Part shown: in pieces, positions 40,762-49,197 of the stretch
Layout: every line of letters begins with the position of its first letter
Position numbering within the stretch: the stretch's first letter is position 1
Assembly (NCBI RefSeq): GCF_016741775.1
Contig: NZ_JAERRK010000008.1
Location: 248,001-312,000, forward strand
From: Streptomyces actinomycinicus
GTDB lineage: Bacteria; Actinomycetota; Actinomycetes; Streptomycetales; Streptomycetaceae
Direction of reading: 5' to 3'
DNA: 64,000 bases
Notes under the pieces: model-generated
What the model was told of the DNA's origin: nothing
What the model saw: the letters and a program-made list of their open reading frames with translations, nothing else
Databases searched by the model: none
Position numbers and translations under genes: made by a program

Positions 40762-40814
40762 TGCCGTTCCGGCTCCGGCGTGCGCGCCGGCCGCATCCGC
40801 AGGACGCTGATGCC

Positions 40815-41048
40815 ATGGCGAATCCGACTCAGTACCCGCACATCGTGGTCCATGCGCCCGCCCTGGACGGCTCCCGGCGGGTCACCGAGGGGGACGTGAT
40901 CCTGGGGATCGCGTCCCACCTGGACGACGTCGTGGAGATCCTCCGGCTGGCCGACCTGGACCGCATCGAGGTGGAGGAGAACGACCTGATCGAGTGGCAG
41001 GGCGGCGGCCCGGACGACTGGCCCGGGCTGTCGGAGCACGAGCTGTAG
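40815..41048 (+). CDS. Uncharacterised 77-residue acidic protein
   Basis: A short protein I do not recognise. It reads MANPTQYPHIVVHAPALDG, followed by a helical region (VTEGDVILGIASHLDDVVEILRLADL) and an acidic tail with ENDLIEWQGGGPDDWPGLSEHEL in two parts. There is no signal or membrane helix. Codon choice at third positions is strongly GC, as in neighbours, which supports coding. The start is preceded by a hairpin and a weak ribosome site. Confidence 0.55.
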   Translation: MANPTQYPHIVVHAPALDGSRRVTEGDVILGIASHLDDVVEILRLADLDRIEVEENDLIEWQGGGPDDWPGLSEHEL

Positions 41049-41210
41049 CGGCGAACGCGTACGTCATGGGCCGTAGCCGGGTCACGCAACCCTCAGATGA
41101 ACCTCTGAACGGCGCGGACCCAGGCTTCGGCGGCCCCCCGGAGCGGGCACACCACCGGCACACGGGTCCCGTCGGCACGGGGCGGCGGGACCGGCGACGG
41201 GGGGTGTCCC

Positions 41211-41688
41211 ATGGACCGTACGACGACGATTCCGCCGGACCCGTACGCGGTCGCCCTGCTGCGTGGCGGCGCCCGCGCGGCCGTGACCGTCGCGGTGGTC
41301 GGACTGCATGTGCGCGGAGTGGTGGAGGCCGGCCGGCCGGGCACCCTGCGCAAGTCCGCGACCGGCGGTGCCGGACCCGTCCGGCATCCGCTGGAGAAGG
41401 CGGTCCGCACCGGCCTCTGCCGGCCCGCCGGACCGCGGGAACTGCCCGACCGCGCGGTGGTGCGGCGGGCCCTGGCCCGGATCCGGGCCGGTCTCGCCGC
41501 CGAAGGGCTGCTGCGCACCCTGCCGCCCGGCCGCACCCGGGCCGCCCGCCGCGAGCTGGCGGCGCTGCGGGAACGCCATCCGCCGGCTGGGACGACGGCG
41601 ACGGCGGCAGCAGCCACGGTCACGGCGGCGGGCACGTCACGGCGGTCATGATCACGGGGGTGGTTGCGGGGGCGGCGGGTTCGACTGA
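41211..41688 (+). pseudogene. TIGR04222-like protein with shifted Gly/His/Cys-rich tail
   Basis: The frame from ATG 41211 encodes PDPYAVALLRGGARAAV and VVRRALARIRAGLAAEGLLR, like the N-terminal domain of the actinobacterial TIGR04222 family. It stops at 41651 after an unlikely tail TATAAAATVTAAG. The expected glycine/cysteine-rich tail is present in the other frames: WDDGDGGSSHGHGGGH in the +1 frame (about 41587-41634), then HGGHDHGGGCGGGGFD in the +2 frame ending at 41688. Two small indels would restore one continuous protein of about 158 residues. This may be decay or sequencing errors in GC-rich DNA. No membrane part is present. Confidence 0.55.
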
Positions 41689-41831
41689 GGGCCCGCGCGT
41701 GCGGGGACGGGGAAACCGAGGTCGGTGCGCACGCGGACGGGCGAACCGGGGATCGGTGCGCGCGGGGTCAGGGAGACCGAGGCCGGTACGCGTGGGGACG
41801 GGGAGACGGAGGGCCGGCGCGCGGGCATGGC

Positions 41832-41870
41832 GAAGGGGCGGCCCGCCTCCCCTGGGCGGGCCGCCCCTTC
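41832..41870 (-). terminator. Terminator of glyoxylate carboligase
   Basis: A perfect 16-bp inverted repeat (41832-41847 with 41855-41870) with a 7-nt loop begins 14 nt beyond the gcl stop. The stretch 41689-41831 contains degenerate GACGGGGA repeats and no gene. Confidence 0.85.
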
Positions 41871-41884
41871 TCGCGTCAGGCGGG

Positions 41885-43672
<1,788 letters not shown>

Positions 43673-43750
43673 CGAGTACTCCTGCTTCGGCTGTCGGATG
43701 CGTACTCCCGTCGCGCCCCGCGGCGAGCACGGTCTCCAGATTTTCCAAAC

Positions 43751-43786
43751 TTCCGCATTGCGGAAATTAACTTCTACTATCTGGAA
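43751..43786. promoter_or_regulatory. Paired TTCC boxes upstream of gcl
   Basis: TTCCGCATTGCGGAA (43751-43765) is a near-perfect palindrome. TTCTACTATCTGGAA (43772-43786), read on the minus strand as TTCCAGATAGTAGAA, starts exactly 21 bp away. The pair lies 79-114 nt before the gcl start. Confidence 0.7.
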
Positions 43787-43870
43787 GCAATGTAGAAGGG
43801 TGCGCGAAGGTCGTCAAGAGCGGTCCGGACAGCGGAAAGCGCCGGACAGGAGCGGCGCGGAGGGAGCACC

Positions 43871-44701
43871 ATGGGAGCGCCGTCCCGACGCGACGCCTTG
43901 GAGTGGGCCATGCCCGAGAGGATTCCGGTGCGCTGTCCGGTCTGCCGGCGCGCGCACATGTACAGCGCGCCGGCGTACCCGTGCGCGTGCGGGGCCCCTG
44001 CCGCGCCGCGCCTGGATCCGACGGTGGAGCCGACGGTCGCCGCGCACCGCGCGTGGGACGACGAGTGGCTCACCGTGCCGTGCACCGCCTGCGGGCGCGG
44101 CAACCAGTGGCCGCACCCCGAGCTGGGCTGCCCGTGCGGCACGGTGCTGCGCGTCCCGGTGGCCGGCCCGGCTGATCCCGCCCCGGCACCGGGCGACCCG
44201 GCGGACACCGCCCCAGCACCGGCCGACCCGGCGGACACCGCCGCCGCGCCGCACCCCACCGAGGCCTCGGAACCGGCCGGATCGCGCCCCGCTTTCCAGC
44301 CGCGCCCCATCCGCACCGCCCGCGACGCCGTGACCACCGCCGCGCTCTACCTGCGCTGGCTCGGCTACCGGGGCATCCGCCGGGCCGACCAGCGGCCGCC
44401 GAACGGCATCGGGCTCGCCGCCCGCGGACTGCTCGCCCAGGTGGACCCGACCGTACGGCCGGCCGCCCCACGGGACGTGGAGTGCCTGTGGCTGACCGCG
44501 ATGACGGAGTCCGCGGACTGTGTGTACTTCTCCCTCGCCGGCTTCAGCGACGACGCCCGGACCGGCGCGGACGCGCTCGGCGTTCCGCTGTTCGTACTGG
44601 ACCTGGAGGGCGCCCCCCAGCCGGTGAACGAGTGCGCCGGCACGCTGCACGCCGAAGGCGCGCCGGACCCGGGGGCCCGGACGCGGGACGGACGGACCTG
44701 A
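43871..44701 (+). CDS. Zinc-ribbon protein with degenerate Mrr-like restriction domain
   Basis: A 276-residue protein. Residues 22-45 (CPVC...CAC) and 71-95 (CTACGRG...CPCG) are two zinc ribbons. A Pro/Ala/Asp linker with direct repeats (PADPADTAP) follows to about 145. The C-terminal 130 residues resemble an Mrr-type endonuclease: LAAYLRWLGYRG-like start, LAQVDPTVRPAAPRDVECLW where active Mrr has QVK, and VYFSLAGFSDDARTGADALG matching the FxTtGF-type C-terminal strand. Loss of the catalytic Lys (K to D) suggests no nuclease activity. ATG 43871 has GGAGGGAG. No methylase is nearby. Role unknown. Confidence 0.65.
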   Translation: MGAPSRRDALEWAMPERIPVRCPVCRRAHMYSAPAYPCACGAPAAPRLDPTVEPTVAAHRAWDDEWLTVPCTACGRGNQWPHPELGCPCGTVLRVPVAGPADPAPAPGDPADTAPAPADPADTAAAPHPTEASEPAGSRPAFQPRPIRTARDAVTTAALYLRWLGYRGIRRADQRPPNGIGLAARGLLAQVDPTVRPAAPRDVECLWLTAMTESADCVYFSLAGFSDDARTGADALGVPLFVLDLEGAPQPVNECAGTLHAEGAPDPGARTRDGRT

Positions 44702-44726
44702 CCGCCCCGCGGGGCGGGTGCGCAGA

Positions 44727-44779
44727 CGGTTCCCGGGCCGGGTGCGCCGCCGACGGCGCGCTCGTCCACCCGGGAACCG
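44727..44779. terminator. Bidirectional terminator between convergent genes
   Basis: An 11-bp inverted repeat (44727-44737 with 44769-44779) encloses an inner GCGCCG/CGGCGC hairpin, between the zinc-ribbon gene and the acyl-CoA synthetase gene. Confidence 0.7.
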
Positions 44780-44816
44780 CCCTCGGGCATGAAGCGAATG
44801 CTCGGTTACCGCGGTT

Positions 44817-46427
44817 TCACACCTGGTACATCTCCCGCAGTTCCACCTTCCGCACCTTTCCGGACACCGTCATGGGGAAGGAGTCGAGGATCCGCAGCCT
44901 GCTGGGGATCTTGTAGTGCGCGAGCCGGCCCTCGCAGAAGGCGCGGAGTTCCTCCAGGGTGAGGGGGGCGGCCGGGTCGCGCGGGATGACGCAGGCGAGG
45001 ACCTCCTCGCCGTACTTCTCGTGCGGCACCCCGACGACCTGGACGTCCTGGATCTTCGGGTGGGCGTAGAGGAACTCCTCGATCTCGCGCGGGTAGACGT
45101 TCTCTCCGCCACGGATGATCATGTCCTTGATGCGGCCGACGATCTCGACGTACCCGTCCTCGCGCATCACCGCGAGGTCGCCGGTGTGCATCCAGCGGCC
45201 CGCGTCGATCGCCTCGGCGGTCTTCTCCGGCTCGTTCCAGTAGCCGAGCATCACGCTGTAGCCGCGGGTGCACAGTTCCCCCGCCGTGCCGCGGGGCCGG
45301 GTCACGCCGGTGGCCGGGTCGACGACCTTGACCTCCAGGTGGGGCAGGACGCGGCCGACGGTGGCGGTGCGGTGCTCCAGGTCGTCGTCGATCCGCGTCT
45401 GGAGCGACACCGGGGACGTCTCGGTCATGCCGTAGCAGATGGAGACCTCCGCCATGTGCATCTCGGCGACCACCCGCTTCATCACTTCCACCGGGCAGGG
45501 CGAGCCGGCCATGATGCCGGTGCGCAGGGTGGAGAGGTCGTAGGAGGCGAAGTCGGGGAGGTTCAGCTCCGCGATGAACATGGTCGGTACGCCGTACAGG
45601 GAGGTGCAGCGCTCCTGCTGCACCGCCTCCAGGGTGGCCGCCGGGTCGAAGGACGGGGCCGGGATCACCATGCAGGCGCCGTGCGAGGTGGCCGCCAGGT
45701 TGCCCATGACCATGCCGAAACAGTGGTAGAAGGGCACCGGGATGCAGATCCGGTCCTGTTCCGTGTAGGCGACCGACTCCCCGACGAAGTAACCGTTGTT
45801 GAGGATGTTGTGGTGGGACAGGGTGGCGCCCTTGGGGAAGCCGGTCGTGCCCGAGGTGTACTGGATGTTGATGGGGTCGTCGCAGGACAGCTCGCCCGCA
45901 CGGACCCGGAGTTCCTCGCGCAGGCCGGGCGTGCCACGCCCGAGCAGCTCCTGCCAGCTCGGGTCCCCGATGTACACGACCTCCCGCAACTGCGGGCAGG
46001 CGCCCCTTACTTCCCCGACCATCGCCCGGTAGTCACTGGTCTTGTGACGGAGGGACGCGAACAGCAGCGAGATGCCGGCCTGGTTCAGGACGTACTCGAC
46101 CTCGTGGGTGCGGTAGGCCGGGTTGATGTTGACCATGACGGCGCCGATACGGGCGGTGGCGTACTGCACCAGCACCCACTCGGCGCAGTTCACCGCCCAG
46201 ATGCCCACCCGGTCGCCCTTGGCGACGCCGCTCGCCAGCAGCGCGCACGCCAGATCCTCGACGTCGGCGGCGAACCGGGCGTAGGTCCAGCGCCGCCCCG
46301 ACGGCACGTCGACCAGTGCCTCGCGGTCCGGCCAGGCGGCCACGGCCCGGTCCAGGTGGGCGCCGATGGTGTCGCCGAGCAGGGCGGTGGCGCCCGTTCC
46401 GTGCGTGTACGACAGTGCCGAGGTCAC
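44817..46427 (-). CDS. AMP-binding fatty acyl-CoA synthetase
   Basis: A 536-residue ANL-superfamily enzyme, making acyl-CoA from fatty acid, ATP and CoA. It has the P-loop IQYTSGTTGFPKGATLSHHN near residue 190, YGMTETSPVS near 330, the YxxTGD region WMHTGDLAVM, VGRIKDMIIRGGENVYPREIE and the C-terminal lysine in PMTVSGKVRKVELRE. The pattern fits medium/long-chain acyl-CoA synthetases. It starts by a 4-nt ATGA overlap with the second synthetase gene and is therefore translationally coupled to it. Confidence 0.9.
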   Translation of the reverse strand: MTSALSYTHGTGATALLGDTIGAHLDRAVAAWPDREALVDVPSGRRWTYARFAADVEDLACALLASGVAKGDRVGIWAVNCAEWVLVQYATARIGAVMVNINPAYRTHEVEYVLNQAGISLLFASLRHKTSDYRAMVGEVRGACPQLREVVYIGDPSWQELLGRGTPGLREELRVRAGELSCDDPINIQYTSGTTGFPKGATLSHHNILNNGYFVGESVAYTEQDRICIPVPFYHCFGMVMGNLAATSHGACMVIPAPSFDPAATLEAVQQERCTSLYGVPTMFIAELNLPDFASYDLSTLRTGIMAGSPCPVEVMKRVVAEMHMAEVSICYGMTETSPVSLQTRIDDDLEHRTATVGRVLPHLEVKVVDPATGVTRPRGTAGELCTRGYSVMLGYWNEPEKTAEAIDAGRWMHTGDLAVMREDGYVEIVGRIKDMIIRGGENVYPREIEEFLYAHPKIQDVQVVGVPHEKYGEEVLACVIPRDPAAPLTLEELRAFCEGRLAHYKIPSRLRILDSFPMTVSGKVRKVELREMYQV

Positions 46428-48094
46428 CGGAAGTCCTCCTCGCGGTACTCGTTCGCCGAGCCCGCGGCCGTGGCCTCGCGCAGCTCGATCCGGCGGATCT
46501 TGCCGGAGACGGTCTTGGGCAGCGCGCCGAACTCCAGCCGGCGGATGCGCTTGTAGGGGGCGAGCACGTCCCGGGAGTGCTCGAAGAGCACCTTCGCGGT
46601 GTCGGGTCCGGGCGTCCAGCCCTCGGCGAGGACGATGTACGCCTTGGGCACGGCGAGCCGCAGCTCGTCCGGTGCGGGGACGACCGCCGCCTCGGCCACC
46701 GCCTCGTGCTCCAGCAGCGCGCTCTCCAGCTCGAACGGGCTGATCTTGTAGTCGGAGGCCTTGAAGACGTCGTCGGCGCGGCCGACGTAGGTCAGGTAGC
46801 CGTCCTCGTCGCGGGCGGCGATGTCACCGGTGCGGTAGTAGCCGCCCGCCATGGCCTCGGCGGTGCGGTCGGGGTCGCCGTGGTAGCCGGTCATCAGGCC
46901 GACCGGGCGCTCGGAGAGGTCGAGGGCGATCTCGCCCTCGGCGGCGCCGGGCGCGCCGGAGACCGGATCGAGGAGTTCGACGCGGTAGCCGGGGCTGGGG
47001 CGGCCCATCGAGCCCGTCTTCAGCTGCTGGCCGGGGCTGTTGGAGACCTGGACGGCCGTCTCGGTCTGGCCGAAGCCGTCCCGGACGGTCACCCCCCAGG
47101 CCCGCCGTACCTGCTCGATCACCTCGGGGTTCAGCGGCTCGCCCGCGGCCAGCACCTCGCGGGGCGGGGTGCGCAGCTGGCCGAGGTCGGCCTGGATGAG
47201 CATGCGCCACACGGTTGGCGGTGCGCAGAAGGTGGTGACGCCGGCCCGGTCCATCTCGGCCATCAGCCGGGCCGCGTCGAAGCGCGTGTAGTTGAAGACG
47301 AAGACGGTCGCCTCCGCGTTCCACGGCGCGAACAGGTTGGACCAGGCGTGCTTGGCCCAGCCCGGCGAGGAGATGTTGAGGTGCACGTCGCCGGGGCGCA
47401 GGCCGATCCAGTACATGGTGGCCAGGTGCCCGATCGGGTACGAGGTGTGGGTGTGCTCGACCAGCTTGGGGTGGGCGGTGGTGCCCGAGGTGAAGTAGAG
47501 CATCAGCGGGTCGTCGGCCAGGGTCGGCCCCTCGGGGACGAAGTCGGCGGGCGCGGCGTACGCGTCCTCGTAGGGCTCCCAGCCCTCCTCCGGCAGGCCG
47601 CCGACCGAGATCCGGGTGTAGGCGCCGGGCACGCCGGCGAACTTTGCGGTGTCCTCGGCCCGGACGACGACGTGCTTCACCCGGCCCCGTTCCACCCGGT
47701 CGCGCAGGTCGGCGGGGCCGAGCAGCGGAGTGGCCGGGATGACCACCGCGCGCAGCTTCATCGCGGCCAGCGCGGTCTCCCACAGCTCGGCCTGGTTGCC
47801 GAGCATGACGAGGACGCGGTCCTCGGCGCCGACCCCGCGCTCGTGCAGCATGCGGGCCACCCGGGTGGAGCGCTCGGCCAGCTCGGCGAAGGACAGCCGG
47901 GTCTCGGTACCGTCCTCCTCGACGATGTGCAGCGCCGTGCGGTCGTTGCCGGCGGCGATCACGTCGAACCAGTCCAGCGCCCAGTTGAAGTGCTCGGGGC
48001 GCGGCCAGGCGAACCCGTCGTAGGCGGTGGCGTAGTCCTCGCGGTGTTCCAGCAGGAAGTCCCGGGCCCCGCGGAACATCTCGGTCGCCGTCAT
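46424..48094 (-). CDS. AMP-binding acyl-CoA synthetase (medium-chain/acetate-like)
   Basis: A 556-residue ANL enzyme, paralogous to the downstream one. It opens MTATEMFRGARDFLLEH and has FNWALDWFDVIAAGN, LYFTSGTTAHPKLVEHTH, DGFGQTETAVQV, YYRTGDIAARDEDGYLTY and the acylating lysine in PKTVSGKIRRIELRE. The sequence flavour fits MACS/acetyl-CoA synthetase-like enzymes. It is divergent from a GAF-LuxR regulator, which probably controls this pair. Acyl specificity is not determinable. Confidence 0.9.
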   Translation of the reverse strand: MTATEMFRGARDFLLEHREDYATAYDGFAWPRPEHFNWALDWFDVIAAGNDRTALHIVEEDGTETRLSFAELAERSTRVARMLHERGVGAEDRVLVMLGNQAELWETALAAMKLRAVVIPATPLLGPADLRDRVERGRVKHVVVRAEDTAKFAGVPGAYTRISVGGLPEEGWEPYEDAYAAPADFVPEGPTLADDPLMLYFTSGTTAHPKLVEHTHTSYPIGHLATMYWIGLRPGDVHLNISSPGWAKHAWSNLFAPWNAEATVFVFNYTRFDAARLMAEMDRAGVTTFCAPPTVWRMLIQADLGQLRTPPREVLAAGEPLNPEVIEQVRRAWGVTVRDGFGQTETAVQVSNSPGQQLKTGSMGRPSPGYRVELLDPVSGAPGAAEGEIALDLSERPVGLMTGYHGDPDRTAEAMAGGYYRTGDIAARDEDGYLTYVGRADDVFKASDYKISPFELESALLEHEAVAEAAVVPAPDELRLAVPKAYIVLAEGWTPGPDTAKVLFEHSRDVLAPYKRIRRLEFGALPKTVSGKIRRIELREATAAGSANEYREEDFR

Positions 48095-48168
48095 CCACGT
48101 CCTCCTCAGTGCCGGACCATTGCCGGGCGGCTCTCTGGCATCGTCTAATCCGTGATGCAGGTCTCACT

Positions 48169-48184
48169 ACCCCCGAACGGGGGT
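48169..48184. promoter_or_regulatory. ACCCCCGAACGGGGGT palindrome
   Basis: A perfect palindrome with 7-bp arms and a 2-nt centre lies in the divergent gap between the acyl-CoA synthetase (start 48094) and the LuxR-type gene (start 48209). It could be a regulator operator or an RNA hairpin in the leader. Confidence 0.55.
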
Positions 48185-48208
48185 GTGGACGACCGAAGGG
48201 GCGAACAG

Positions 48209-49039
48209 GTGACGGCAGATGCGGTGGGGGCGGTGGAGATCGGGGGCGCGCTGGCCCGGCTGCGGCGTGCGACGGGGCTTCCCGTCGCCTTCGGCGGTCT
48301 GGTGGAGTCCGGCCGGCCGCAGATCCGCATCAGTGAGCTGAGCGGCACCACCACGGCCGCGCTGCACTCGCTCGCGGTGACCTCCGGCAGCGGCCTCGGC
48401 GGCAAGGCGGTGGCGCTGGCCCGGCCGTGCGCGGTGGCGGACTACTCCAGCTCCCGGCAGATCAGTCACGAGTACGACGTGCCGGTGGCCGCCGAGGGCA
48501 TCCGCTCGGTGCTCGCGGTGCCGGTGGTGGTGCGGCGCCGGGTGCGGGGGGTGCTGTACGGCGCGCTGCGCTCGGCCCGGCCGCTCGGTGACCGCACGCT
48601 GGGCGCGGCGGTGGCGGCGGCGCGGGACGTGGAACAGGCGCTGGTGGTGCGGGACGAGGCACAGGGGTTGCTGGCGGCGGTCCGGCCGGAGCCGGCCGGC
48701 ACCGGCCGGGGCGCCCCGTGGGAACAGGTGCGCGAGGCGCATGCCGCGCTGCGGGCCCTGGCGTCCCGGATCACCGACCCGGGCCTGCAAGCCGAACTGC
48801 TGGCCGCGTGCGGACTGCTGACCGCGACACCGCGGGCCGGGGGCGTGACCCTGGCGCCACGGGAGCTGGACGTGTTGTCCTGGGTGGCGGCGGGGTCCAC
48901 CAATGCGGCGGTGGCCGAGCGGCTGGGCCTGCGACCGGAGACCGTCAAGGGGTATCTGCGCTCGGCGATGCGGAAGCTGGGCGCGCACACACGAGGGGAG
49001 GCGGTGACAGCGGCCCGCAGGGCGGGGCTGCTGCCGTAG
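48209..49039 (+). CDS. GAF-LuxR type response regulator
   Basis: A 276-residue regulator with a GAF-like N-terminal domain (about 10-160: GLPVAFGGLVESGRPQIRIS, GSGLGGKAVALARPCAVADY, IRSVLAVPVVVRRRVRGVLYG) and a C-terminal LuxR HTH (LAPRELDVLSWVAAGSTNAAVAERLGLRPETVKGYL in adjoining segments). I prefer GTG 48209, preceded by GAAGGGG, over the upstream ATG at 48152 that has no ribosome site. It is divergent from the two acyl-CoA synthetases and is their likely regulator. The effector is probably a small molecule bound by GAF. Confidence 0.85.
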   Translation: MTADAVGAVEIGGALARLRRATGLPVAFGGLVESGRPQIRISELSGTTTAALHSLAVTSGSGLGGKAVALARPCAVADYSSSRQISHEYDVPVAAEGIRSVLAVPVVVRRRVRGVLYGALRSARPLGDRTLGAAVAAARDVEQALVVRDEAQGLLAAVRPEPAGTGRGAPWEQVREAHAALRALASRITDPGLQAELLAACGLLTATPRAGGVTLAPRELDVLSWVAAGSTNAAVAERLGLRPETVKGYLRSAMRKLGAHTRGEAVTAARRAGLLP

Positions 49040-49086
49040 CCGGAGGCGGCGAGGAAACTTTTCCATTCATCTGGCGGCGCCTTGAA

Positions 49087-49122
49087 TTTCCCTATGCTTG
49101 ACCGTTTGTTATTTCCCTCACC
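49087..49122. promoter_or_regulatory. TTTCCCT motifs upstream of LAL regulator
   Basis: TTTCCCTA (49087-49094) and TTTCCCTCACC (49112-49122) lie 76-111 nt before the LAL regulator start. TTTCCCTCACC is identical to the box at 52043-52053 upstream of the trypsin gene. Confidence 0.55.
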
Positions 49123-49197
49123 ACGGCTTCCGTCCGAATTTCAAGGATCGTTGCCTAGAATTTGGCCCGGACACGACACACGAGGGGAGCGGTGACC

